A stretch of DNA of 64,000 nt. Source: Hydractinia symbiolongicarpus (taxonomy: Eukaryota > Cnidaria > Hydrozoa > Anthoathecata > Hydractiniidae). Each line of letters starts with the position of its first letter. Positions within the stretch are counted from its first letter, which is position 1. Positions 1 through 10,527 of this stretch are shown here, piece by piece. A program made the position numbers and the translations under genes. Below the pieces are notes generated by a model, which did no database searches, had not been told where the DNA came from, and saw only the letters and a list, made by a program, of their open reading frames with translations. The DNA lies in the NCBI RefSeq assembly GCF_029227915.1, contig NC_079880.1, positions 8,955,501 to 9,019,500 on the forward strand, given 5' to 3'.

Positions 1-238
1 ACCCGTAAGCAAAAACAGCCATTGAATAAATAATCGTATTCCACCCGTATTATTCAATGCTTGTGACGTAACAATAGTTTTGACAAAACATTCGTAAACG
101 CATGTTTTGATTTTATCCTTTCCGCCTCATTAATTTTTATCGTAATTAACTGTGATTGGTTGTTTCTTAGTGGTCCAAAACAAAATAAGTAATATTAATT
201 ATAACAATCTCTTTTGGGTATATAATAAAACATATATA

Positions 239-363
239 CAATAGCTAAACATAGGTTATTGGATTTATTAACCCTCGGTGATATTATATTCAACTCCGCT
301 GCGCGTCGTAGAATATAAATCACCTCGGGTTAATAAATCTCAATAACCTATGTTTACCTATTG
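239..363. repeat. Foldback (inverted-repeat) element, ~53-bp arms
   Basis: The arms 239-291 and 311-363 are near-perfect reverse complements. Both carry the core ACATAGGTTATTG followed by a TTTATTAACCC block, and they enclose a GC-richer loop of about 19 bases. The layout is that of a palindromic MITE or foldback element. No target-site duplication or coding content was recognised. Confidence 0.75.
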
Positions 364-1224
364 TATATCTACTTATTAAGTATTAATAAGTATAAAAGTA
401 TAAAAAACAGAAAACAAAAAAAACCTCGAAGAATTAAAAAAATGTTGAGAAATAATATTTTGGAAGTACTTGTTATATATTTTGTTTGATTGCGTTTAAA
501 AATTTCATGCGTTAAATGAAGGATGAGGCGATTTTGAGGTGCGCCATTATGGATTTGTTTATCCGCGAACAATTTTATTCGAAGAACATAAAAATCATAT
601 TGCAAAGTAAAATATATTTTATATCGAATTTTTACTGTACGCAGTTTTTTTTACAAACTATGAACTCATAAAAAGCCCATGCTATGTGAGAGAAATTTGC
701 CAGGCAAGGCTTGTGTATACCTAATGTTTACATTCAGAAGATAATACCAGTCTGAATATTGCAATAAAATATTATAATTTTCTTTTTCTTGTATTCAAAT
801 TTCAAAGCGATAAAAAGGAGGATGTCTTGTGAGAGGTTTTTAATTTAAAATATAGCTGACATAAAATATTCAAATATGTCACACTTGTTTAATGAAGAAG
901 GTGGTTCTACGAATTACCTTTAATATAGTCGAAATAACACACGCACATAATCGATTATTCACCAATCGTGAAATATTGAATATTTGTATCTGTACACCTC
1001 TGTGAAGTGGTCCCTCTTCTTCAATTTATTTATAACTCTGATTTTGAAGAAAAGTTTAATATACAAAACTTCTTGTCTTTGTTTTTTTTTCAAAAGGTAT
1101 GCAACATTTTTCTTTTGTGTTTTTTTTGTGTCAAGGTGATGGCGTGTGATCAGGTGAGAAAAGTAGTATACCCACTAAAATCTGTTCAAAGATAAATTAG
1201 AATGTAGTGTTGTCGAATGTAGTG
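364..1224. other. AT-rich stretch without recognised gene
   Basis: Only short chance reading frames on both strands and homopolymer runs. No domain, signal peptide or structured RNA was recognised. Confidence 0.5.
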
Positions 1225-1550
1225 CTGACTGCTAACCGGCTTGTGTGGCAGGCAAGCAGGTGGGAGCAGTGCGATGCGTAAATCTGGCGGTAATGTAACA
1301 TAGTTACAGTTGGAGGGGATGAAGAGTCAACTATTAGGATGGAATCCCTAAGGACGTTAAAACTTCCCGTTACTTACTTACTCTACCGTGTGTAATCTTC
1401 AGCAGATTGCTATTTTTGTAAGTAGGTAAGTTGACGGCAAGTGTTAACGTCTATGGGGATTCCATCCTCATAGTTTGTTATTATTTCGGTAACTATGTTA
1501 CATTACACGCTAGAGCTGCTTGCCTGCCACACAATCCAACTGGCGGTCAG
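1225..1550. repeat. Long imperfect inverted repeat (~326 bp foldback element)
   Basis: The left arm (from 1225) and right arm (ending 1550) match as reverse complements in successive blocks. These are TTGTGTGGCAGGCAAGCAG, GTAATGTAACATAGTTAC, AGGATGGAATCCC and a GACGTTAA block, with small unpaired loops between. The blocks keep their order, so the whole could fold into one hairpin. This suggests a non-autonomous foldback/MITE element. Confidence 0.75.
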
Positions 1551-1561
1551 TAAATGGACTG

Positions 1562-1620
1562 ACACCACCATATTTAAAGTGCGCCGAAGTGGAGACTTGA
1601 ACTTGAAGCCTCCCTTTTAA
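1562..1620 (-). mobile_element. Fragment of tRNA-derived SINE (B-box end)
   Basis: On the minus strand this contains a B-box-like GTTCAAGTC followed by a CCACTTCGGCGC end. It resembles the 3' half of the tRNA-like SINE head at 56429-56502. Only a short piece remains, so the call is tentative. Confidence 0.4.
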
Positions 1621-1644
1621 TTACATCATCTCCTCCTTAAAATA

Positions 1645-1676
1645 TTGCTGTTGTTGTTGTTGTTATTGTTGTTGTC
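1645..1676. repeat. (TTG)n microsatellite
   Basis: About ten near-perfect TTG units, with one TTA interruption. Confidence 0.9.
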
Positions 1677-2400
1677 GATGATGACGTTGTATGAACAGTT
1701 GTAATACTGTTCAACTGAGAACCGCTAAGATATCGCTTTCTAGCAGATAATTTTGTTTGTGCTTTTATAGGCGTTGTGGCAACATATTCGGAATTTGGAA
1801 CTACTTTGCACTACAATCTTTTTTTTAGGACACTAGTTTTATTCTTCTTCGTGTTTCTTTGCATTTTATTAATTTATTATTAAAATATTTTAACCTAAAT
1901 TTCCAACTCTTTAAGATGCCGCCGATAGTTTTAATATTTTCGGCAGAAACTCTTTTAAGGGAATTTCATATGCTTAATATACAATATCGATATACTACAT
2001 GCAAATTTTATTACGCTAAAACGTTTTGTTTTCATATTTATTATTTAATATTTAATATTTAATTCTTAATTATGTTAATTAAAGATTTGGATTCTGAAAT
2101 GTTATTAGAAGAATACAAATCCTATCTTATCTATCATCTGTAGCATAAATAAACAGATTCACTTTTAGATAGAATGCTTATGGTATGTTATTTATTGCAG
2201 TGGGTATTTTATTTATTTATTTATTTTTAGTATTTTTGTTCTTCATCATTTGTATGTGCAAGTTTTACCAACTCTTCTAAACTTTATTCTTTTTAATTTT
2301 TAGAAATATCCATATTCAATCTGTCGTGTTACGGCATACGAAATAACAAATGCGTTATAATTTTATCGACTTTGTTGCAAATTTTGAGCAAATTCCCGTA
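1677..2400. other. AT-rich stretch without recognised gene
   Basis: Low-complexity AT sequence, including a short TTTA run near 2208-2228. The short reading frames here have no recognisable features. Confidence 0.5.
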
Positions 2401-3530
2401 AAATTTACCCCGTGGACTTTTCCACGGGGTGATGGGACCCTGTTTAAGAGAGTTGCTTGTAGTATTACTTCGGATCCCCCCACCCTTAAAAAAATATGCT
2501 GGATTTTCCACGGGTTAACATAATAGTCTTGATATTAGTCTCTGCAGAAAATGGGTGTGCCTCAGCTTTTTCGGACCTCCACAGAGAAATTTCGTTACTT
2601 CATGCTAACAGGTAAACAGGAATTCCTGAAATGTCGATACAGGAAATTCGTACGGTAGAATATATCAAACTTGTTATCATTGGCGGGAAAAAAAACATGG
2701 AGAGCAAAATGCAATATTAATATTTGCAAATTTGCTTCAAATTTTTTGAGGCAAGACCAGTATTTGCGATCTGTTACTCGACATTTAAACACAATCCAGT
2801 TTCTCTGAGCTTCCCTTTGTCTAATATTTGTCGCGGAATATCTCAGGTTTATTGTGATATTCAATATTACTTTACGAAATATCTGCTCAATATGTAGTCA
2901 CCGCAATAGGAAATTTTGTCAAACTAGACGTCGTCCGCAGAAAAATCCACGGGTTCACCCATCTTTTTATACGGCATGGCGTGCTACTCGCTACTTGCGG
3001 TACCATTTTGCGTGACATACAGACAAACGTATACGGGTATTATAATATAGACTAGTCGTTAGACCGTGGAAAAATCCACGGGTTCGCCCGTCCTTTATAT
3101 TTACCAGTCGCAACAAAGTGGACAAAAATATAACGCATTTGTTATTGGTGCGCATTTTAAAAATTTCGTGTTTCCGTTACGGGACATGGCTTTCGCGGAC
3201 ACACAGACAGACAGACGACGGCTATTATTAAAGTACTAGTCGTTTACCCGTGGAAAAATCCACGGGGTCGGCCGTCCTTTATTTATCGCATTTCGTGTTT
3301 CCGTAACAGAACGCGTCTTTCCTGCACAGACAACAGACGACAGCTATTATTTAAGAGACTAATTGGGAGCCCTTGGAAAAATCGACGGGTTCGCCCGTCC
3401 TTTAAGTCGCAACAAAGTCGATGAAAATATATCGCATATGATATTCGTGTTTCCGTATCACGTCTTTCTAACTCAGCGGAGGGTCCGCGGAGAGACAGAC
3501 GGACGACGGCTATTATTAAAGAGATACGAA
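2400..3530 (-). mobile_element. Tandem/nested Helitron-like short elements with CCGTGG hairpins
   Basis: A hairpin of the form CCCGTGG-AAAAAT-CCACGGG recurs at about 2408, 2935 (partial), 3064, 3247 and 3369. It is usually followed by TTCGCCCGTCC and later by an ACAGACAGAC tract and a GACGGCTATTATT block. Read on the minus strand, the copies at 3064 and 3247 show the hairpin, then about ten bases, then CTAG with T outside. That is the organisation of a Helitron 3' terminus. No Rep/helicase coding sequence is present, so these are non-autonomous derivatives. The tandem cores of 120-185 bp plus a tetranucleotide tract resemble the pearl-type elements known from bivalves. Confidence 0.55.
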
Positions 3531-4697
3531 CTTGTGGAGTAAAGGGATTTGAATGAAATATTTGTTATTATTCCTGTAGTTGTATTTGTCATACCATTTT
3601 TTACACAAGCAGTTTTTATGAAATGAGATTCAGGTTTTATAATAAGAAAATAAACAAATCTCGGCACCCCCGTCTGAATATCATAGGCGAGTCGTGGGAA
3701 CGAAGTTGTAAATAAATGAATAAATGAATATATAAAATAATGACACGGAATTTTAGTGATTTTTACATTTTTCCTAAATATCTTTTTCACACAATCATTT
3801 GGCGTGATTTTAGGAAAATTATACATAATTGAAAGGCAAATATCTGTAATGTGCTGTCGAATAAATAAATATTAATAAAAAGGGTGAGACAATTCTCAGT
3901 TTCAATCCAAATTTTTTGGTTTATAATAAGTTCAATGTTAAGTTTCTTTTTTTAGCCCTCTCGTTTGAGAATAATTAAAAAAAAACTCCGCTAAAATATT
4001 AATTGAAGCACCAAAAATAGCTCTCATAATAAACCATTAAAATTATTTAAACATGAGAATTTTACAAAACCTTCTGCTGTCTAATTAATCTTAAATGTGC
4101 AATTACTGACACTATTTTGTCTAATGTTTTATTTTTGAGCGTCATTGAGAAGCAGATAGTCCTGGGGACGAGGTTGTTCTTGCCTTTGTATCTTTTTTTG
4201 TAGAAGTTTCTTTGCAAAACGCAATTATGGTTCTATCAACACTGATTAAGAGTAATGGAAGTACAGAAAGAATTACTGAGAAATGTGTGCTAAAAGTTCT
4301 GTCGCAATAAACCACAATTAACAAGCCCTGGAGACCAGGATGTTAGCTTGTGTTAAGTGTATTTTCTTTGCTACCTTCAGCTGGTAATTTTTTTCGAACG
4401 GCAACCTCGTTCCCAGCGCCTGTTGTCAATTTTCTATACCCAGACGGCACACCAAATACACCAACGAATGAACAATCATTGACGCATCAAATACACCAAC
4501 GAATGAACAATCATTGACACGCCAAATAGAACAATGACCGAGTTAACTGAGTTAATAAATACATGACCACGCGATAAGACTAAGAAAGGGAATAAAATTT
4601 TACATGCTGGAAAAATAAAGTGGTGAGTCTAATTGCTTTATCACGCCAATAACACATATGTCAATGAATTGTTTTTTAGGTCTAAAAAAATTTCATT
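3531..4697. other. Intergenic sequence upstream of the GPCR gene
   Basis: No gene recognised. It holds isolated ends of the AACCTCGTYCCCAG MITE family (about 4161-4176 in one orientation and 4403-4420 in the other). A short direct repeat containing CACCAACGAATGAACAATCA lies near 4456-4520. The last bases contain a T-rich tract ending in TTTTTTAG (to 4679), a likely splice acceptor for the next gene. Confidence 0.5.
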
Positions 4698-6413
4698 ATG
4701 TCGTCCAATTTAACGTCACATAACGGTAATGGCTCATCAACAACAACGGCGCCGGCAACAACAGCCGTCGTGTTATCACAAGCAGACGTGGTTGTCATCG
4801 TTGTATACGTATTGATATTTGTTTTCGGCTTGATCGGAAATATTCTTGTCATCCGGTATTTTGGATTCTATTTAAAACGTGGTAGCACGTACAACATATA
4901 TCTTATACATCTAGCCATAGCCGATTTAATTTCTTCTACTGTTACGCCGATACAATCAGTTTACGCGGTATTTTCCGGTAACATCTGGCATCTTGGACCA
5001 ATCTCATGCACAATCGTCAGTATCATCGGTCCATTGACAGTCAACGTATCAGCCTGGGTACTAGGTAGTATAGCTTTTGAAAGATATCGAGGCATTGTCA
5101 AACCATTCAAGCCTCGCTGGACAAAATTTAGAATACATTTAATGGTTGGTATAATATGGTTTTTGTCTCTTATATCACAAATACCATATATGGATGCGTT
5201 AGAGATGACAGACAGAATGTGCTGGCCAAATTACCAGAATCCCTTTTACGAATTAGGTGTCGCGTGCGTCACTTTGGTGTTACAGAGTGTTATGCCTATC
5301 GCCTTTATGACATTTACAGTGACACGAATCATGCATACTTTGAGAAATCGATTAAAGCTTCCGTCATCTATACGCAGTTCCGCTTCAAGTCAACCCCAAT
5401 CTCGAAATGCCTCCGTTAGAGCGAAGAACAAAACCAGAAAGAAGAACATCGTTGCTGAAGAGTTTCAGGATGATGCAAACATTGAAAAGACGCCGTTTTT
5501 AAAGGAAAGTAGGGAAGCCGAATCACCGATGACGTCACGTCAGTCTAGTGTCTCGATGGTTAGAAAAAAAGAATGCATTCTGTCAAAAATCAATGAGAGA
5601 GAAAAAAGTAGCGATTTTACACCAGTAAATAAGCTGCTTCGAGAATCTCAAAAACGATCTTTTAGCTTACCTGTCTTGCAAGAGAATACCATAGAGGAAG
5701 GAGGGCGTGCAAATACGGATAATTTGGGTATAGACTCTTCTCCGCTGTGTAAAACAAACTCGGCTTTGAAATGTATGAATGAGAAAGCGGAGGGAGAAAT
5801 CTCTGAAGATAGTCATGTGTTGAAGGGTAACAATATACTTACGCAAGCATCAAAGACAAATGGCTTAACTAAAAGTCATAGAAAATATAGCATATCTATG
5901 AACACCGGGCTTGCCATGTATTCTCAAAAGGTAACAAGAGAAAGTGAGACAGTTACAGCTACACGCGAAGTGGAAAAAAAAGCGAAAAAGACTTCGAACA
6001 CATATCGAAGATTGCGCAGTTTGTTATCCATGGAACATAGACGTCAAAAATGCAATAATAAACGACAGCGTGACAGAATGTCTATGTTAATAGTGACGTT
6101 CTCCGTGTTTGTCGTGTGTAGTTTGCCGTACAACATTTTCTATGTGACGGCTATTATTTTAATTGACTTAATGGAACGTCATGAACTCCTACCAGCAATA
6201 ATAGAAGTAAATTTGTGGTTATCAACGCTGGTTCTAGCAAATTCCATCATGAATTGCTATATTTATGCCGGTATGAACATCGGCTTCCGTAATTATTGCT
6301 GTTCCTTCTTTAGAACGTCAAGTAATCCAAAAAATGCCGACGTATTTACGTCATCACAAAAATCTTTCTTCCGTAAAAGTTTCCGTTATACGAAAGATGT
6401 CAACAGAGAGTAG
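4698..6413 (+). CDS. Class A (rhodopsin-like) G protein-coupled receptor with very long third intracellular loop
   Basis: A 571-residue, intronless coding region for a plasma-membrane receptor expected to signal through heterotrimeric G proteins. Visible landmarks are an N-glycosylatable Ser/Thr-rich N terminus (N4, N11), TM1 around 31-54 with GN (N48), and TM2 with LAIAD (D76). C104 is the conserved TM3 cysteine, ERY at 128-130 is the DRY equivalent, and C175 in the second extracellular loop is the disulfide partner. TM5 is about 186-208, TM6 carries CSLP (P477), and TM7 has NSIMNCYIY. In this last motif the usual NPxxY proline is Cys (C520). The third intracellular loop spans roughly 211-458, is polar and Ser/Lys-rich, and is far longer than typical. 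The loop size recalls aminergic or peptide receptors, but the ligand cannot be assigned. The start is the first ATG after an acceptor-like TTTTTTAG 18 bases upstream. Confidence 0.93.
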   Translation: MSSNLTSHNGNGSSTTTAPATTAVVLSQADVVVIVVYVLIFVFGLIGNILVIRYFGFYLKRGSTYNIYLIHLAIADLISSTVTPIQSVYAVFSGNIWHLGPISCTIVSIIGPLTVNVSAWVLGSIAFERYRGIVKPFKPRWTKFRIHLMVGIIWFLSLISQIPYMDALEMTDRMCWPNYQNPFYELGVACVTLVLQSVMPIAFMTFTVTRIMHTLRNRLKLPSSIRSSASSQPQSRNASVRAKNKTRKKNIVAEEFQDDANIEKTPFLKESREAESPMTSRQSSVSMVRKKECILSKINEREKSSDFTPVNKLLRESQKRSFSLPVLQENTIEEGGRANTDNLGIDSSPLCKTNSALKCMNEKAEGEISEDSHVLKGNNILTQASKTNGLTKSHRKYSISMNTGLAMYSQKVTRESETVTATREVEKKAKKTSNTYRRLRSLLSMEHRRQKCNNKRQRDRMSMLIVTFSVFVVCSLPYNIFYVTAIILIDLMERHELLPAIIEVNLWLSTLVLANSIMNCYIYAGMNIGFRNYCCSFFRTSSNPKNADVFTSSQKSFFRKSFRYTKDVNRE

Positions 6414-7227
6414 AATTTTGAAGAAATATCAACTTAGTTAAATTTTAACCAATGACTTTATTTATCGTTAAAATATTAAGGGTGGGTAATACTGTGGGTG
6501 GGGTTTATTGAAGTGGGGGCTTATGAAAGTGGCAGACATTATTAAGCCTATCAACCTTGTCCCAGGGTCTTTTGATTCCTGAGCCGTTATTACAGAGTGG
6601 CTGCAACAAGGCAAAATACCCTGCGAACGAGTTTGTAAGCATACGTAATGTAGGTCAAATTGGATTGGTCATTAAAAGAGAGTGACTTATTAAAGGGAGG
6701 AGGGGATGGGGAAAGAAGGTTATTAGGTGTTTTTCAGTAACTAAGTCACTTTGATCGTTTTCATTTTACATAAAAAACGACCTGTATATATGTATATTTG
6801 TACAAATATAATTACTCCAAGTAACTGTTGTTTTTATTGTCAACATGCTAAATCCTGTAAACAAAGACGGGTAAAGCATACCTTTATCCTCGCCTTTGTA
6901 AACTTTCAGTGTTTCAACTAAAGGCTAAATAGCTAGAAAAGTTTGTACATAAGGCGTGATTTTAGAATTAGGGTACCATCTTGATTTCTTCTCCCTCCTT
7001 GGAGCAAGTTGGATGTAAAACCCACGTCCTCGATAGCGAAGCCCACAAAAAATGATACCCTAGAAATTACTGTTCTTATGCAAGTTTAAAATCTTACAGC
7101 AAGCACCTTTAAACAGATTACATTCTTTTTTTTAAATGAAAGTTAAATCTCTTGTGACGAATAACATGCTTTAAAACGTAGTCCTTTTCTACCTCAAAGT
7201 CAACTTTTAATGGGTCAATTAAGGAAC
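6414..7227. other. 3' flank of the GPCR gene
   Basis: No further gene recognised. It contains the MITE listed at 6553-6633 and AT-rich sequence. No clear AATAAA was noted close to the receptor stop codon. Confidence 0.45.
6553..6633. mobile_element. ~80-bp MITE (AACCTCGTYCCCAG family)
   Basis: The left end AACCTTGTCCCAGGGTC and right end ACCCTGCGAACGAGTT are imperfect inverted repeats. The interior carries CTGAGCCGTTATTACAG, shared with the copies at 54522-54601 and 58428-58513 (the latter inverted). Confidence 0.65.
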
Positions 7228-7335
7228 ATGTCACCATATCGTGTCACCAAATATCGTGTCGCCAAACACTGTGTCACCAAACGCCGTGTCACCAAATGCT
7301 TTGTCACCAAACGCCGTGTCACCAAATGCCATGAG
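7228..7335 (+). repeat. 15-bp minisatellite (CACCAAACGCCGTGT type)
   Basis: About seven degenerate units of the form GTGTCACCAAACGCC, with substitutions in the last positions. Since 15 is a multiple of three, the array reads as a spurious pentapeptide repeat. Confidence 0.8.
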
Positions 7336-8085
7336 ACTAATTTCTTTGATGCAAAATTTTTTATATATATGTCTGTTGTGGCCAACAGCTTAGTACAGCT
7401 CTTGGCCTAGCATCGAAAAAACAGTTGTTTTAAGGTGAAAAAGTTCATCAGTCAAGCAGGAAAATGCTCCAACATCTTGGTTGGGGGGGAAATTAGGTGT
7501 AGAAGATGGTTATCAAATTTCTTTTTTTTTGTTATGAAACAGAGTTTAAATAGTTAGAAATTGAGTGGTTAGATGGGCAAATATGAACGCCTCTTTGTGA
7601 GTATAATATACCACCTCCATTTTTCACCTGGAATGCTACTTTGTATCGTTAAATAAGCACCTTAACAACTTTAAAAATTTTGTTTAATATTTTTGTATTT
7701 AAGTCGAAAACTTTTACGTTCACGGTCAGCTGTTTCATGCTCAATATGATCAAGTAAAAAGAGAGAGGATGGAAACTTTTCAGTAGCTCTCATTAATGTT
7801 ACGCTTGAATAATTGTTTTAAAATATAAATAAACAAACCCGACCCGAACTGATTTAATAGCATACGAAGAGAAATAATACTAAGGTTAGTTCAACTGAAC
7901 TAGATATTTGCTGGTTATAAAACTTTTAAACTAACCAGACAGTGATCAATTCGTTGACTTAGAAAGTCAGGATCAGTAGAAGAAAAACGACGGTTAGAAT
8001 AACATTTATGTAAAAGTCAAAATATTATACGGCGAGAAAAAATATATTATTCACCTTGGTAACGACAACAGTGTCTATAGAGTAA
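7336..8085. other. Intergenic sequence, no recognised gene
   Basis: AT-rich with a poly-T run near 7522. It ends in the presumed upstream region of the coiled-coil gene, including AGTAATTTAG (8081-8090), a possible splice acceptor. Confidence 0.45.
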
Positions 8086-8105
8086 TTTAGCATTTCAAAT
8101 TCAAA

Positions 8106-8810
8106 ATGGATTTGCGAGCTCCAGCAAAAAAAGATAAGTTCGACGCATTCAAAGGTAACTCCCTAGTTAAATCGAGCAGCTCAAAAAGCCGAAATAACTT
8201 CAGTCGACTGAATTTACATACGTCGAGTAAGAATTTAATGGAAAAGTATACCTTTGATGATCTTTGGAGAGGATCCGTGAGTAACTTAATGTCCTCAGAG
8301 AATATTACCGAAGATTTGATTAAAGAAAGCATCAAAGAACTTGAAAGTGCGATGCAGGAATCGAAACGTATGTTAACCGAAAGAGACGATGAAATAACAC
8401 GTTTACGAGAGTTTATCGAGAATAATAAACTCGAAAAGGAAAGACACGACAATGATGACAAAACTGAGGAGCTCGAAAAATTGCAAAAGAGTATTGTCGA
8501 GTTAGAATGTGAAATTAGCGAGTTGAAAATTAAACACGCGCGCGAGTTAGATGCTATACAAAAACAAAATTCGTTCTCGTTGCCGTCAAATTCAAGAAAT
8601 GATATCCCAGAATGCACTTGTTACTGTGGGAGAGTCTGTAAGGCTTTACACGACTTATGTGAGACGAAGAAGTGCTTAGAAACAACAAAAGCTAAGTATG
8701 ACAATTTGAAAAAACGTGTTCGTGAATTTCGTAAACAAGCTGAAGATCACAGAAACGCTAGTCAGCTGGATTATGAAGAAGAAAAAGCGACAAGCTGTGC
8801 AATCCAATAA
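8106..8810 (+). CDS. Small coiled-coil protein with C-terminal CaaX box
   Basis: A 234-residue uninterrupted frame that I do not recognise as a named family. The N terminus (1-60) is basic and Ser-rich. Residues about 66-155 are a strong charged coiled coil (Glu/Lys/Leu heptads). A Cys cluster follows (ECTCYCGRVCK, about 169-179, plus C185 and C190), then a second helical, Lys/Arg-rich stretch to about 225. The last four residues are CAIQ, fitting the CaaX consensus (C, two aliphatics, Gln), which in known proteins directs farnesylation and membrane anchoring. There is no signal peptide or membrane segment, so a cytosolic protein tethered to a membrane is inferred. The start is the first ATG, 15 bases after an acceptor-like ATTTAG. 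The protein-like composition and the tail make this unlikely to be a chance frame. Confidence 0.8.
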   Translation: MDLRAPAKKDKFDAFKGNSLVKSSSSKSRNNFSRLNLHTSSKNLMEKYTFDDLWRGSVSNLMSSENITEDLIKESIKELESAMQESKRMLTERDDEITRLREFIENNKLEKERHDNDDKTEELEKLQKSIVELECEISELKIKHARELDAIQKQNSFSLPSNSRNDIPECTCYCGRVCKALHDLCETKKCLETTKAKYDNLKKRVREFRKQAEDHRNASQLDYEEEKATSCAIQ

Positions 8811-9291
8811 CCAATATGAAGTCTAGTTTTTATAAAACAAAATACAACCACTGTTCTCAGGATCGTTTAGAAAATATATTTTTACATATCAATTTATTTG
8901 TTTTGTGTAAATTGTTTTATTTATGCTCGCAATCAGTTTAGCAGTGAAATGCCTGGCTTTAAAGCTCATTTGCGTTTAATTTACTATGCTTTCTATAATA
9001 ACGTTTTTAACTTGTTACGTATCGGTGGTCGCAACAGGTTTAAGGTTTAAGGAAAAAGTTATCACTTGTTAATTGTTGCAGGCGTAAGAATGACGGTTTT
9101 TACAAAAAAATAGGTCTTTATCAATTAGCTGCACGGACGATAAACGTAGTGTAGCTGGAGATTTTTTAAGTCGCTGAATGAAAACATTTGCCATTTCCGA
9201 TGTCAAAATAATCATGGAGCTTTGTTCTCTTTGTGAGGTAACATGTGTTATTCGTTGTTTTGTTTACTTTTTGTTAAAATCTAACTGACTG
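8811..9291. other. 3' flank of the coiled-coil gene
   Basis: AT-rich, presumably 3' UTR then intergenic. No canonical AATAAA was found next to the stop codon, and no other feature was recognised. Confidence 0.4.
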
Positions 9292-9480
9292 CTGGCCTTG
9301 TGGTTGAGCGTTCGCCTCAAGTGCGGAATGTCTTGGGTCAAAGCCGGCCAAGTCATGTCAGAGGTTTAAAAGTGTGAGTCGTTCCCTTTTGGGATCCCCT
9401 TCGTAGGACCCTTGTTAATAACAGTCCAAAAGGAACGGAAGAGGATTTTCTGGGTAAGTAAAAGTAATAATAATAATAAG
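9292..9480 (+). mobile_element. tRNA-derived SINE with (TAA)n tail
   Basis: The head reads like a tRNA gene: GGCCTTGTGGTTGAGCG (A-box region), then a loop and a degenerate B-box (GGGTCAAAGCC), closing with GGCC complementary to the start. A non-tRNA body of about 110 bp follows, then a TAATAATAATAATAA tail. This is the classic tRNA-SINE layout. The B-box departs from GGTTCGAATCC, so the copy is probably inactive. Confidence 0.8.
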
Positions 9481-10527
9481 AAAATTAACTGAATCCCTTT
9501 GTCAAGTTTCTGCACTTTTTTCTTCGACACATCGCTTGCAAACAATATGAAGATAGTTTAGGGAAAGAGTATGCACTGCTGTTTTGCTGGTGCATTTTAA
9601 CCAAAATAAGCAATAACCGAGGTTTTGAGTACAAAATATTTTACTAAGCGAAAAAATATGAGCTAAAGTCATTTCAATAATATTTATTAATTTTCTTAAT
9701 AACTTAAAAAGAAAATATTTTTTCTCTTTTTTTTGCAGGCATCAGAATATTTTCGCCGTTCTTTCGGTTATGGCTATGTACCACCAATAATTTCTTAGTT
9801 GCGCAGTTCAGCAAAGCAGCAGTAATTTGCTCTGTAAAACACAATACCATCTGACAATCCTCTTATCGTTCTCAGCATTCGCAATACACCTTTTGGTAGG
9901 TGTTAGGGAACAATCTGCGTAAATTTGGATTAAATACAAACCCGCCAATCCAAGTGCCAATCTACTTTACGAAACAAGGTGACATCTAAATATTACGTAT
10001 TATGAATTACATTGTCGTAACTAAAATTAAAAACTAAATGCATTAATTTTTCTATGCTTATGGCATTGCCGGAGAATGTTGACGTCAAAAGAATTGCTCG
10101 AATTTGCATGCCGTAGATTTGGACACTACAATGTTATATACTACTTTTCGTCAATAGAGATTTTCGTCATTTCCCTGAAATTAGTCAAGTGGTTCAAGGT
10201 TTTGACTAATGCGCAGTTTTTATTGGACGCTATTGCAAAACTTTCAAAGGTTAATGAAAACAATCTGAGATGAAAAGTTTATATAATCTGAAGTTGCTGT
10301 ATTAACTCCATGTCTTTTTGTGTTGTTGGAGATGTTGAAAGCGCAAGAGAAATAATACGTGAAAGCTCTTGAAACTTTTGAAAATAATAGAGTATTGGTA
10401 AAACTTAAAGAAATATTCAATTCTAGCCTCTATCTTGAATGTGTTGCAAAATCCATTTGATGCACGAACACCATAGTGTTGAACAAAGAACAAAAAGTAC
10501 CAAAGAACGTCGGATTAGTAAATAATT
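9481..10527. other. Intergenic sequence, no recognised gene
   Basis: AT-rich. The short frames at 10076-10273 and 10302-10493 show no domain, signal or codon pattern that would support a gene. Confidence 0.45.

Noticed and set aside
5156-5419. An overlapping frame inside the GPCR gene
   Set aside because: Out-of-frame shadow of a well-supported receptor.
7210-7410. A 66-codon frame with VTKRRVTKC repeats
   Set aside because: Translation of the degenerate 15-bp minisatellite.
8087-8617. A 176-codon minus-strand frame
   Set aside because: Antisense shadow of the coiled-coil gene. Ser/Leu-rich composition mirrors Glu/Arg codons on the plus strand.
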